A DNA stretch of 64,000 nt from positions 2,194,133-2,258,132 of the forward strand of contig JADLSH010000191.1 of assembly GCA_016169945.1 (NCBI GenBank), given 5' to 3'. The notes under the pieces are model-generated. The model was not told the DNA's origin and did not search any database. It saw only the letters and a list, made by a program, of their open reading frames with translations. Origin of the DNA: Trachythela sp. YZ-2020 (lineage: Eukaryota > Cnidaria > Anthozoa > Malacalcyonacea > Clavulariidae). This document shows, piece after piece, positions 1 through 12,210 of the stretch. The first letter of the stretch is position 1; each line of letters starts with the position of its first letter. Made by a program: the position numbers and the translations under genes.

Positions 1-460
1 AAGTGATGACGTCATTTGTTGTAGTTTATGTTGGCAGCTCATCTCTGCCTCTGGTGCGTTTTACCTCTGTCACCAGTCTTCGATTCCTGCAGTGCGCGGC
101 CAAAACAAACTCATTCAAATAAATTATTGTGAAGAAAAAGTGTCGTGTATCAGCCATCCAACGAATTTTGTAACAGTTTGAAGAGGATTACTTGTCACGG
201 TTTGGAATTCAGGCACAAATCTGTGTTTTGCTGCCTAAAATTCCCGGGGGGGAGTGTGCTATTGCCGGCGTCGAACTCATACCATTGTCTCATTTCTTCC
301 CAAGCCAAGTCGGGAAGTGTCTATTAGCGAAGTTATTAAGCACAGAAGTGCGTAATACAGGAATCAAACGATGGTTGCTGTCAGAGGTGAAAGGCTAGAG
401 TTCTTGCATCAACAAATGAACTAAAGGTCAATAAAATAATAATTATTATTGTGTTTTCAG
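1..460. other. Flank upstream of the first recognised EGF exon
   Basis: No exon is recognised here. A perfect CRE/ATF palindrome (TGACGTCA) lies at 7-14. Short open frames on the plus strand carry no recognisable domain. The EGF exon at 461 starts in phase 1, so earlier coding exons, including the signal peptide, are expected upstream of the window. Confidence 0.4.
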
Positions 461-574
461 ACATAGATGAATGTGTAAACGCCATTTGTGAGAATGGGGG
501 CACTTGTGTCCATGGAATAAATTACTATTTCTGTCGCTGTCCACCGGGCGTTAGTGGCTTCCATTGTGAGAATG
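461..574 (+). CDS. EGF exon 1 (calcium-binding type)
   Basis: Acceptor TTTTCAG before 461 and donor at 575 give a 114-bp phase 1-1 exon. It encodes DIDECVNAICENGGTC and a CRCPPGVSGFHCENG end, giving six cysteines. The DIDEC start is the usual calcium-binding EGF signature. This symmetric exon type is typical of shuffled EGF domains. Confidence 0.85.
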
Positions 575-3500
575 GTAAGCTGACAACAATGTAAAAAAAC
601 GTTGCTTTGTTTTGTGTGAAACACAACGTTTATTTACTTAGCAAAGTTTTCCATCTTCATTCGTGTAAATAATGAAGTTTAGGCTTACAGATCGAAAAGT
701 TTGCGAAATAAATTCATATATCTGACATTTTTTTACAAAACAAAACATTTCTTGCCTTGCAAACCCACAAAGAACGTATTTATGTAATATATGTTGATGC
801 ATTGCATTGTCTAGTGTTACCAACATGTCGAACATCTCCTTGTTTACACGGGGGGAACTGTATTGATGAAACACCACCAGCTTTCAGATGTCATTGTACC
901 AGTAACTACAAAGGAACTCTGTGTGAAATAGGTAAATATTTATAGATATGATATCACTAGGTAATCATGAGGTTAGTTGAAGGATACGCAACTACATGAA
1001 AAATATGGAAGATACTTCGACGTTCCGAGCAAAAGCTTTACGTCTGGAAGTTAGTGAAAAGAAGTTGACTACAAATCCTTCACTATCAACTTCCAGAAGG
1101 GCCTTGGCTTAAAACGTTAATGGATGTAGTTGCATCCTTCAACCCGACATTCAAAATACTATACAATGTTTATCCTCTTCTCTCAAGGAACAATTTATAC
1201 ATTTGTGGTATCAACATAATATTGTATTGCTAATGTATTAGTTTTTATCTCGGAAACTTTCTGGAAACATCTTCTCCATTTTGTTAAACAGAGGTAGACA
1301 GATGTTTAATCAACCCATGCATAAATAATGGTGTTTGTGTCCCAAACGAAGGAGGATATACATGTGTTTGTCCATACGGCTTCACGGGAACAGTATGTAA
1401 CATTGGTAAGATACCAACCATACTATAGTTGTTTTGCCACCATAGACAGTAACCACCTCTATCACCAGCATGGTAAAATACCACTCATGCTGAAGGTGTG
1501 AGGTGTTTTTACCATTATCTGAGTTCTAACTTATACCATCATCATCACCCCATCACATCACACTATCATCACTACCACCATCACACTATCACCATCACAC
1601 TATCACCATCAGTACGACCATTTCTACCACCATCACACTATCACCATCAGTACGACCATCAGTACGACCATCAGTACGACCATTTCTACCACCATCAGTA
1701 CCACCATCAGTACGACCATCAGTACGACCATCAGTACGACCATCAGTACGACCATCAGTACGACCATCAGTACGACCATCAGTACGACCATTTCTACCAC
1801 CATCATTACCACCACTATTATTATTGTCACACATCACAAACAAACTAATTAGGCAAATGAAGTTGCAAAACTTCCTATTAGAACCATTTACACACACTCG
1901 TCGCCTGTTTGCTACTTATATTGTCTGTTTGCTACTTCTGTTGTCTATTTATGTTTTCTACAGCGACTAAAACAAACTTCGAGATACTGGAAAAACGAAG
2001 TGTCACAGACATCAACGAGTATCTGGTGATAAAAGCTCGCATACCCAGCCATGGAGAGTCATTCACTGAAAACTGGTGCAGAGACTACGAAAGAGTGTGT
2101 TCAGATGATGGAGAACCAACAGGAGTTGGACGTTCATATAATCATATCAAAGAATATGCAAGTTGTCAAGAAAAATATCAGTCAGTTATGGATCGAGCAA
2201 ATGTTCTTGGTGCGAACCCAAACGAAAAGGTCGCAGCGTTAGCGCAACAAGCTGGTTTCACTGACGCAACATCTACCAATTCATTTGCATTCAATATGTG
2301 TGATGGCTTCAAATGTTCACGTGTTTTGCCAGAGTCTGGTTGTCACGAAGGATTATCGTGTATCAGTAAAGCTGTGCCAAACCTTGAGGTGTATACAGTG
2401 TGTATCAAACCTGATTCACAATTCCGTGCTGTTGAGAAGAAATGGGATATTGTCAATGGTGTTAGATTATTAATGTTGAATGTCAAAACCCCTACTCGGT
2501 ATTCTAAACTGGATACGTGGTGTACAGATTATGAAGTGCTTTGTGATCGTTATGGTCTGCGAGCTCTTGGTAGGTCAAGAGATCAGGGTTGTGTAGAAAA
2601 GTACCGTGCTATCATACATGAAAACATCGATCTTTTAAAGGTTAGAAAACCCTTAAATCTAGGCAACGGATTCGTCTTTAGCGATTGTTCTAGATGTCAC
2701 AGTGATAGTTACGGTACTTTTGATGCGTTACACCATTTTAAATACTATTATCATAATTTCGGAACTGCTTGTACAGAACCTCGAGGGATTGGCTTCAAAG
2801 TTTTAGACGATCAAAAACTGGCGAACTATAGTGGTAAAGATTACATGACGATCAAAATACAAGTTCCTTTAAACGGAAAATCAAATGATACGAATTGGTG
2901 TAAAGATTATCGGTTGCTCTGTGAATCATACAAAATGGTACCGCTAGGTTGTGGAGATTGTGTTTCTAAATACAGCTCATCTTTTACTACCTGTCCTTTG
3001 TCTGATAACGAAGTTGAACAAATAGTTCATGATGCTGGATTTTCAGACGCGACTTCATCGAACACGTTTGTATACAAGTCATGCAGTGCTTGCTCTAACC
3101 ACATTACTGAGAACCAGTGCCAAAATGATGATCTGTTCTGTATTCATCAAGAGAACAGTCATCGTGTGTTTTATACAGTCTGTGTTCAAGAAGATACGAA
3201 GAACAAAGGTGTTTTAGAAGTAAAATCTTCTAGATCCATTGTATATCAGTATTTACCTTATAAAGTACTCCAATTGGACTATCTGCCAGAGAACGGCCAA
3301 CCATTCTTAAGCAACTGGTGTGAGGAGTACCAGACTGTATGTAAGGGTGTAGGTAGTCATCCTGTGGCCTGTGGTCCTTCTTATACTTCTGACCCTGATG
3401 TCGCTACATGTGGGAGTAAATATGGATCAATAATGGATAATGATGGTCTGTTATGTGGTAATACCAGTATACTTATTGATATGGTTTCTAAAGCTGGTTT

Positions 3501-6500
3501 CTCTAGTTCACGGAGTTTCAATACTTTTATGTTTCATAACTGTTCACCACGAGCTTGTGCTACACCTTTGACTTACAGTTGTACTGCAAATTGCTCCTGT
3601 CATCCTGCATTAGGTTGCCTTAATAACGAAATGAGCAAATATTCCCGTGGGTCATTCGCTATATGTAGCATGTATGGCAGCGCTTTCAAGGTCCTGCAAA
3701 CGAAACACAGTACATACGAAGGACATGAAATACTAGTGGTTAAAGCTGAGATCCCCAGCAACGGTATGACGTTGTCAGAGAACTGGTGCGAGGATTATAA
3801 AATGATGTGTTATTACTATGGTTACAGACCAACCGGATGTGGTGTAGACTATGCTGACGACATTAATTATGCATCATGTAGATACGATTACGAGTCAGTC
3901 ATGCCAATAGACAATGTTTATGGATGTCCTGCAAAGACTAAGATTTCCTTGATTGCCAGAGCAGCTGGTTTTCTCAGTGCTACTGCTGGCAACTCCTTCG
4001 GGTTTTCAGACTGTAAAGCAACCTGTGTTTCCACTTTAACAACTGGTGGCCCTTTCATTGATGTTTCAGTTACTGATGGCGTAGTGTATACAATCTGTGA
4101 AACTTCGGACAGCCACTTTAAGGTAATGTCGACTGTAAAGAGTGTTTATAAAGGTGGGGAGTATATGTTTGTTCAAGCCCAGGTACCCCAGGATCTTATC
4201 TCGAAACACGACACTTGGTGCGCTGACTATCAACGAATGTGTGAATCATTTGGTCTGAAACCTGTGGCTAGGGGTGCAATTGATACAGACCATAATTTCG
4301 CTACATGTAGAAAACGTTATGGTCCGATCAATGCAAAGTTAAATGAAGCAACTGATAGCGGTGCAATTGAAAATTTTGGAGAAGTTTTTCTTGGCTATTT
4401 GAGAATGGGATATGGTAATATATTTACTTTTGGACAAAAATGTAACACAAATTGTGTTAATGATATGAATGATGGTGACCTCCGGTTTGCACTTGACAAT
4501 CTCCGAGGAGAATATGTTCCTGATTTTGATTATAATGTGTTTACTGTATGTGCATCTTCAGACAGTAATTTTCATGTTATATCAACCAAAAGCATCGCTC
4601 ATCAAGGTGAAGACTATCTTGTAATCATGGCTAAATTACCTTCACACCGCGAATCAAAATACGAAAACTGGTGCCGTGATTATGAACGACTTTGTCGAAG
4701 TTTTAGAAAGAGACCAACTGGCTGCGGTCTTTCATATCAGTGGTCTTCTACATATCGAGCTTGCGTAGACAAATATCAATCTGCCATGGCTGAGAATGAC
4801 CCAGTTGGATGCAACTCTAGTGAAACTGTAGCCAACATAGCAAACATGGCAGGGTATACTCTAGCCAATCAAAACAACTCATTTGCATTTCATCAATGTT
4901 CAAGTGAATGTCCAAAGAAACTGACTGCCTCCTGTCCTGACTCATTACCATGCCTCAGCAGTCGCTCGGATATAGTTTACACTGTATGTACAGATTCCTC
5001 AAGTGCTTTTGAAGTTGAACGTGTTTTACACACCAGGGAGGCAAATATTCCCTTGCTTTTTATTATAGCAACATTGAATGGAGTTGTTGATGCCAAGTCT
5101 GGGGACTGGTGTAGAGATTATCAGAAGCTATGTGGATCATATGCTGCTAGACCTGTTGGATGTTATTCTGATAATAACAATGATGACTTTACTTCATGTA
5201 CTACTGATTATAACGCAGTACCGATACAAAGTGACGTACGCCGCTGCGGAGATGACGGGGCGGACGATCTACACCGTACTAAGGGAATAACCCCTCATCT
5301 TCCAAGCGGAGAGGTTTTCAAGTTCCACAAATGTAAAAGAACCAAGTGTGAAAAGAGTTTATCAGATTCTTGCAACCATGCTTTGAACTGCTTGAGGGAG
5401 AGCGAGTGGGTGTACACGACCTGTTCACGTGCTTCGCACAACTTTGACATCATCGAGACGGCGTCGACATATCACGAAGAGCTCGAAGATATTCTCGTAA
5501 TTCACGCCAATGTCCCGATTGATGGCCGATCTCTTTACGATAGCTGGTGCGAAGATTACACGAAAATGTGTTCAATGTATGATAAAGTTCCGTTAGCATG
5601 TCCCTTACGTCCAGACTATACTGCTGAGTCAGCATATCGTGCTTGTAATAAAGATTATAATGGTTATATGATGAAAGATTACCAGCTTGAAGGAAATTCA
5701 ACATTATCTTGTCCTTTAAATGATCTGATTTCTGATATTGCTCAACAAGCAGGGTTTAATCAAGCTTCATCCACTAACACATTAGGTTTTACTACATGTC
5801 TTACTTGCTCAAAAACATTACAAATGGTTAATAATGAATCCTATATATCCATGAGCTGTCCACCAAGTGGTGTATGTACTCCATGGCAAGTGTCTACATT
5901 GATCAGGGATGTCTTCATGTTATGTGTAAAACCACGAGAAGTAGAGACTACATTCCATATTGATGAAATAAGACATATCAAACACAGAGACAGAAAATAC
6001 GCAGCAGTACGTGTCAGTATGCCATATGGAACTACATCTATGTATAATGATTGGTGTACTGATTATCAAAAAATTTGCGAGTCTATCTCCATGAGGCCAA
6101 TAGCGTGTGGAAAAACCCACGAACGATTGCCGAGTCGACGGGCGTGTAGATCAAAATACAATGCAGTAATGCTTCGCGGGTTTGCCTGCCCTAACTATGT
6201 GTACATTGCTGACATTGCTCGGGCTGCAGGTTTTAATTACGATGTAAATCGAGTATTTTCTTTAAATGATTGCAAGAAATGTCGATCTGAAATAGACATT
6301 AGCGAAGGCATAGATAAAATCCGCACTACAGATGGCTTCCTATATACTGCATGTACATATTCAGATAGTAATTTTGAAGAACTACAAACACGAGATGTTG
6401 TCATGAATGATAAATCATTTCTTGTTGTGAAAGCACAGTTGCCTATAGATATGATTTCCTCTCATGAAACGTGGTGTAAAGATTATCAAATGATGTGTGA

Positions 6501-9500
6501 ATCTTATGGAAAAAGACCGCTGACATGTTCAGACTTTAGTGATTTTCAGTTAAGTTACAATGCTTTATTATTAGACCATAATTGTGACTCTTTGTCAAGT
6601 ATACCACAACAGGCTGGATATGTCGATGCCACAGAAGATAATACGTTTGTGTTTAAGTCTGATAATAAAGCCAAATGTTCTAGAAAGTTGCCTAGCGCGG
6701 ACAGTCCGTTTGGGAGACTGAACTCTAGTGTTGCGCACCGTCAAGTATATACAGTTTGTCTGAACTCAGCGACCGCGTTTGAAGTTCTAGCAAGAAAACT
6801 GCATCACGCATCTGGTAGAACTTATCTCTTCCTTCAAGTAGCCATGCCGGAGAACGGCAGAGCAAATTATGCTAGTTGGTGTCATGATTATACACAACTC
6901 TGCAGAGAATATGGTAGAAGACCTGTAACATGTGTAGATTATTCTTGTAGAACTTCATATGGCGCTATTCATCTAGGACAACATGTCTGTCCTGTTCAGA
7001 ATATGGTTAATTTTGCTGATAATGCAGGAATAGCCATGAGTACAAGTGAAACCAACTTTCTATTTTCTTTCACTTGTTCCTCACATTACTGTAAGAAAGT
7101 TGTAGAAACTCAGAACTGTACTGCAAAAGGCAAGAAAATCCCGCGTTGTTTTGATCGTGATGTGAATGATGGAGAATTTACTACTGTATGTACCACACCA
7201 ACAGATAAAACAAGATTTTCGACCCTTGACGTGAAATATGTGAAATATTCAGGAAGACCTTACACTGTGATACGTACACAAAAGACACATAGAGATTCAT
7301 TGACAGGAAATTGGTGTCATGATTATAAACTTCTTTGTCTATCATTCTCTCAGAGACCTCTCGCCTGTCCAACAAGATACAATACTGATCCAGATCTGCA
7401 TTTATGTCAACGCGATTACACTGCCGTTTCTATGGAAACTAACGAACAAGGATGCCCCATGAATAAGTTTGTAGCTGAATTAGCTCGGCATGCTGGATTC
7501 ACACGAGCAACGCCACAAAACTCATTCGCATTTCACAACTGTCATAAGGACTATTGTACCAAACAATTACCAGTCAGTGAGTGTAGTGAGGCGTTGTACT
7601 GTGTGAATATGGTGGGTGATCAGGAAGACTTATACACAGCATGTACTGATTCTGACAGTGCTTTTGATGTTCTTAGTTACAAATTGAATGTAAATTACCA
7701 CTCTGTCAAATATGGCGTGATAAAAGTGTCTGTCTCGGAAGGTTATAAATCAGCTCACGAAGATTGGTGTAAGGATTATCAGAGATTATGTGAATCGTTC
7801 AATATGGAAGCCGTGCAATGTGAGAGGTCTGAACTCGAGCTTTCGTCAGATATATGTACTAATAATTACGGGGCTCATCAAAGACTATCGTCATGCGCAA
7901 CTGATGCAAAGGCTATCGCAACCAAGGCTAAAATTGGTAACGTTGCTGACAAGACGGCTCTTGTAATGAACGGTTGTAAATATTGTCCAAATATTGTCGC
8001 TAAAAGTTGTTCCTCCGCATTGAACTGTTTACGTTCAAGTACATTATATGCTGTATGTGCCATGCAAAAACAAGTCAGCGCATTCAAACCTGTACAAACA
8101 CGATTTGTAAACTACGGTAATACGGCCTACTTACTTATTCAAAGTTACCTCCGCCGAAGATATGCATCGAGTTTCATGAATAACTACAACGATCTGTGTA
8201 AAAATCTATATGGGTATAAACCTATAGTATGTGGTAGGCAGGCGCTGATCAGTTCCTCGAAATATAGAATATGTTATGACCGCTATGTGAATTCTTTGTC
8301 CCATCAAGGAAATGATTTTACTTGTCCACCAGCAAAAACAATCTCATATCTCGCAAAAAAATCTGGATTTTATCAAGCTAAACACGAAAATACGTTAGCG
8401 TTTTATGACTGTTCTGCTTATGTATACTACAATTACTATCAAGGTGGTTATGGACTTTCTACCACATACTGTTACAAAAGACTTTGGTGTTTGAAATACA
8501 ACCAATATCAACTACTTTACTATACGATGTGTGCTGTACCTACACCTTCCGCATTACTTGGTTTTCATGTACTGGATCAAAAAGAACTTCTCTTCCTTGG
8601 AATAAAATATGTGGCTTTCAAATTATCGATAGGTAAAATGCTCATGATAATATCTGTTATATGATAATATTTATGTGTGCTGTAGTTTACTGCATATAAC
8701 ATCCTCTTTTGTACCATATTATGCTTTGTTGTGTTGCGTTGTGTTGTATTGCGTTGGGTTGCGTTGCGTTGTATTGCGTTGGGTTGCGTTGCGTTGTATT
8801 GCGTTGGGTTGTGTTATTTGTGTTGTATTGTTTACCGTATATCGCAATTAACACAATCTAGTTTGGGTTAAAATAATCAATTGAAGTAATGTTTTATTCC
8901 ACAGGCAGCTCCGGTATCTCGGCTACAGATAATTGGTGTTTTGATTATCGTGAACTATGTCGAAAATATAACATGGTTCCTACAGGATGTGGCACTTCGA
9001 AGAAAAATGATCTTGGTTATTTAAAATGTAGTTCAACGTACAGATCATTTATGTCTCACAGAAATTCCCTGGGTTGTGGCAAGACTTCTGCTCCTTCATC
9101 TCTCGCCCGCCGTGCAGGTTTCCCTGATGCAATTAAGGAAAATACATTTGTATTTAATGACTGCAGCCAATGTGCAAAGAAGTTACAACCCACAGACTGT
9201 GATCCTGCCCTCAACTGCCTGTATACTGATGTCTTCAATACGCATGCGTACACGTTGTGCGCGGAACGGAAGTCTGGGTTTGAATACATTGCTAAGAAGA
9301 AAACAATCTATGGTGGAGTTGAATATTTAGTTGTGAAAAGTGCACTTCCAGTTGATAACAGACCGCTATATGATAACTGGTGTGTGGACTATCAGAAGTT
9401 ATGTTACTCGGTTGGTGCCTTTCCTGTGGCGTGTTCCCTCGGTTCGGGTGTACATAATCTACGCAGGTAATGTACATACATACATACATATACAATATTA

Positions 9501-11519
9501 CATTACATTACATTACATTACATTATTCAGTTCACTCCCCATTGGGGGTTTTCAGTGACCGATTACATCAAGTACCTCGCTTGCCTATATTACGGACTTA
9601 GCCTACACTTTCTATTTTACAGCAATTGTAATATTACTTTCCTAATCTGTATATCCTAACCCACCCAGTCAACTTTCCCTGTGGGAGGAAACCGGAGTGC
9701 CCGGAGAAAACCCACGACTTTCGGCAGAGCGTTGACTTACTCTTTTCGCATGAGTGTGATGAGTAAAGTCCTCAGCGAGAATCGAACTCAAGACTCAGAG
9801 GTGAAAGGCGCTTGCTCTGACGACTGCGCCACCCAAGCCCGAGGCCCAGAATGCATAGAGTGAATTTATGCATTATTATTACCGTTGTATCAAGACAATG
9901 ATGCGATCTTGATTTCCTTTGTGTTTTACTCATGAATCATCAACAATTAGTTTGAGAAATGTAATATAACCACGTCTTCTTAAAATCTTTTTCTTGTTTT
10001 CAGATTCGCTGAGAAGTACGGAGCAATAACAGTGGATAGTATTCCATGTCCTCCTATTGCTAAAGTTCTTGCTATTGTTAAGAAAGCTGGTTACAGCACT
10101 GCAAAAGCTGGAAACTCATTTGTTTTCACTGGTTACTCAAGTTATGAATGTTCGAAAAACCTTCCCACACAGTATTGTACACCGGGTTTGGATTGTCTAA
10201 ACAGTCAGTCCCGGGAGGTGTTCGCAGTCTGTATAAACCCTACCAATTTTGCTGTGTCAGATGTGCGTACGAGCCGACATTCTGGAAACACATTCACAGT
10301 TGTTCAAGCTACACTGCCTGCTTCTGGTTTGTCCAAAACTTCGACTTGGTGTGAGGAATATGCAACATTATGTCGCTCTATGAAACAACAGCCAGTCGTG
10401 TGTCCAGGTTATGCAGACAGCACGCAGTATGAAAAATGTCGTGATAATTATGATGGATATTTATTATTTGATAAATACTACTGCAACACAGAACACAAAC
10501 GTTTACACAACATTCCACATCTCGCGGGATTCTCTGCAGCCAACTTCGCGAACACATTTGGTCTTGCATCGTGTACATCATGCCAACGTGAACTTTACAC
10601 TGGTCCTGAATGTGATCCTTCATTGAACTGTATCAACAATCAAACTGCAGATAGACTGGTGTATGCGCTGTGTTTGACAGACGGTCAGGACACAAACTTC
10701 CATGTTCTTGAAACTAAAGAAATTATGACGTCAGATGAGCAATATATGGTTGTCAAGGCAATAGTGTCGCCATTAGGAAGATCAAAGTATGATACTTGGT
10801 GTACGGATTATGAAAGGATGTGTTCAGCCCTAGAGATGAGACCTGTGCGATGTTCGTCAGATGGAAATACTTGTCCTTTGCTGTATAAAGCCGTAGTTTC
10901 ATCACAAGAGCAATTTGATTGTGATAATAACTCAGCATTGCTTCAGTTTGTTAAGAACGCTGGATATTTACAAGCTACCCAGGATAATACGTTCATCTAC
11001 AGCTCGTGCTCGACGTCTGAAAAGTGTGGTAAAACATTGTTGAGCAGTAAATGTGATAATTCTATGAATTGTCTGAAGAAGCGCTCTAATTCACGTGTTG
11101 TGTTCACTCTATGTGCCCGCAGACGCCATACTAACTTCAAGTACCTAGATTCATGCACACATGTTTACAAAGGAATACACTATTTCGTTATCAAAGCTTC
11201 GTTATTTTCTGAGGAATCAAAGAGTGCGAATTGGTGTTATGATTATCGAGATATGTGCGTGTCATTTGGCAAACAACCTGTCGTTTTTGGGTCTTTTGGT
11301 GATCACTTCAATGACGACAGAAATCAATGTTTTGGAGCATATAACGCGACCTCAACCATGGAAGTTACTACAAATTATCACGTGATTTTGAGTGAAATAA
11401 GCATGCCATCTTCAAATTGTCGTGTGATATATAGATATTGCAAGAATTGTATTAAGACATTTGATCATTGTCCTTTTGATAATTGTAAATGTGATATGTA
11501 TTATCTTTTCTGTCTTTAA
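461..11519 (+). CDS. Secreted EGF plus about 20 tandem Cys-rich module protein (5' partial)
   Basis: Six exons can be joined with matching phases: 461-574, 815-931, 1292-1405, 1964-8632, 8905-9466 and 10004-11519 (stop TAA 11517-11519). The order is three EGF domains, then about 20 modules of roughly 110-165 residues. A full module has about 10 cysteines and the signature NWCxDYxxLC, then a PxxCG turn, an AGF..AT..NSFxF stretch and a final VYTVC strand. The protein ends two residues after the last module's final Cys-like position (FCL), so no C-terminal membrane anchor is seen. Many even cysteines and EGF domains imply an extracellular, disulfide-bonded matrix or surface protein; that role is inference. 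I do not recognise the repeated module as a named domain. Module 15 has lost the WC pair and module 20 is degenerate. The 5' end lies outside the window. Confidence 0.85.
815..931 (+). CDS. EGF exon 2
   Basis: A 117-bp phase 1-1 exon after TCTAG (811-814 region) and before a GTAAAT donor. It encodes PTCRTSPCLHGGNC followed by FRCHCTSNYKGTLCEIG, with six EGF cysteines. It lacks the DxDE calcium motif, so it is probably a plain EGF. Confidence 0.8.
   Translation, partial: CYQHVEHLLVYTGGTVLMKHHQLSDVIVPVTTKELCVK
976..1143. mobile_element. Fold-back MITE-like element in the intron after EGF exon 2
   Basis: The left end starts GTTGAAGGATACGCAACTAC and the right end is its near reverse complement (ATGTAGTTGCATCCTTCAAC). 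The similarity continues inward through the CTGGAAGTT / AACTTCCAG pair, so almost the whole 168 bp folds on itself. No coding capacity. A target-site duplication is not clear. Confidence 0.6.
1292..1405 (+). CDS. EGF exon 3
   Basis: A 114-bp phase 1-1 exon bounded by AACAG and a GTAAGA donor. It encodes VDRCLINPCINNGVC then YTCVCPYGFTGTVCNIG, six cysteines. Its phase 1 donor matches the phase 1 acceptor of the giant exon at 1964. Confidence 0.85.
1540..1830. repeat. 12-bp minisatellite (ACCATCAGTACG-type) in the last EGF intron
   Basis: Tandem ACCATCAGTACG units, with interspersed ACCATTTCTACC and ACCATCACACT variants, fill most of the intron just before the giant exon. Several frames are open across it only because the 12-bp period is a multiple of three. 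These open frames are not genes. Confidence 0.9.
1964..8632 (+). CDS. Giant exon: 15 tandem Cys-rich modules plus the start of a 16th
   Basis: After the acceptor TTTTCTACAG the frame is open for 6669 bp. Each module starts with a strand such as FEV/FKVL..YLVIKA.LP, then the WC-DY-LC signature and a final VYTVC. Examples are ENWCRDYERVC, SENWCEDYKMMC, YENWCRDYERLC and HEDWCKDYQRLC. The donor at 8632 splits a Gly codon in phase 1, matching the next exon, and the frame beyond it stops at 8664. Module 2 is shortened and module 15 lacks the WC pair. Confidence 0.9.
8725..8830. repeat. GTT-rich simple repeat in intron 8633-8904
   Basis: Irregular GCGTT/GTGTT/GGGTT pentamer units (for example TTGCGTTGGGTTGCG) in the phase 1 intron that interrupts module 16. 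Confidence 0.75.
8905..9466 (+). CDS. Exon: rest of module 16 and first half of module 17
   Basis: It follows TTCCACAG. With the split Gly codon it reads GSSGISATDNWCFDYRELC, completing module 16. Module 17 begins at SGFEYIAKKK and contains YDNWCVDYQKLC. The donor after 9466 is phase 2 (AG|A, Arg) and matches the acceptor at 10003. Confidence 0.88.
9498..9843 (-). mobile_element. tRNA-derived SINE with a conserved central core
   Basis: Read on the minus strand, the head near 9843 carries an A box (TGGCGCAGTCGTCAG) and a B box (GAGTTCGATTCTC) at tRNA-like spacing. It is followed by GTGGGTTTTCTCCGGGCACT and CCGGTTTCCTCCCAC at about 9675-9715. That core resembles, from memory, the widespread metazoan SINE core called Nin-DC. 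The 3' tail is a run of ATGTA/TAATG units at 9498-9525. It sits in the phase 2 intron of the Cys-rich gene, in antisense orientation. Exact ends are approximate. Confidence 0.8.
10004..11519 (+). CDS. Last exon: modules 17 (end) to 20 and stop
   Basis: After TTGTTTTCAG the phase 2 frame reads FAEKYGAITVDSIPCPP and completes module 17. Modules 18 (TSTWCEEYATLC), 19 (YDTWCTDYERMC) and 20 (SANWCYDYRDMC) follow. Module 20 is divergent and the protein stops right after it. Confidence 0.88.
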
Positions 11520-12160
11520 ATCAAAGAACAATTTAACAAGACGTAGGTTAAATTTATTTAAACACACTTTTGAAACATTTAGCACAATTTTGAACGACGG
11601 ACGCAAGTTTTAGTTCTTGAAGGAGAAATGTCACGTTATATTTGACCCAAAGTTTCTTACCATTGTTTTTTGAAGAAATAATGCAATTTGTCTGTCAAAA
11701 GTTGGTTAAGATGTCTTTGGAATTACTTATATATTATATAAATATTAACGTGATATTAGCCTTTTAACTTTGTAATTGTAAATACACGAATATAAATTGT
11801 ATGATATAATAGTAATGTCAGTATAATAATGACACAAAATTGCATTTATCGTATCTATAAGTATATAACATTAATATACAAACATAATGTAATTTTAATC
11901 TTATATAATCGTAATGTAATTTTTTCATTTCAATATTAAAATTGCACGAAATTTGATTTTATTGTGACTTGTACATATTTCTTTGCAAAGCCATTTTCGA
12001 GATATAGGGGGAACAGTTTTTATGTTAGACCCATGTATGCATGGGAGAAAATGACTCGTTATAAATGCACGCAGCGAGAAAGAAGCGCCAGGCCTGCGCG
12101 AATTGAAAGCACTATTGCGGATTGCGTACAACTTGGAGTGAATGCGCGGCGAAAGCTAAT
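11520..12160. other. 3' region of the Cys-rich gene and intergenic DNA
   Basis: AT-rich with no domain-bearing frame. No canonical AATAAA is obvious immediately after the stop. A short, more GC-rich stretch from about 12050 to 12210 precedes the next gene and may be its promoter or 5' UTR. Confidence 0.4.
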
Positions 12161-12162
12161 TA

Positions 12163-12170
12163 TGACGTCA
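12163..12170. promoter_or_regulatory. CRE/ATF palindrome upstream of the tyrosine-rich gene
   Basis: TGACGTCA lies about 40 bp before the ATG at 12211, in a local CpG-containing stretch. The match to the CREB/ATF site is exact. Function is inferred from position only. Confidence 0.35.
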
Positions 12171-12210
12171 TATAGTCGGTTGCGCTGCGCCATGATCTGG
12201 CGTTAGTAAG

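Noticed and set aside
145..398. Overlapping short frames at the window start as a signal-peptide exon
   Set aside because: No hydrophobic leader and no phase 1 donor that would join the EGF exon at 461.
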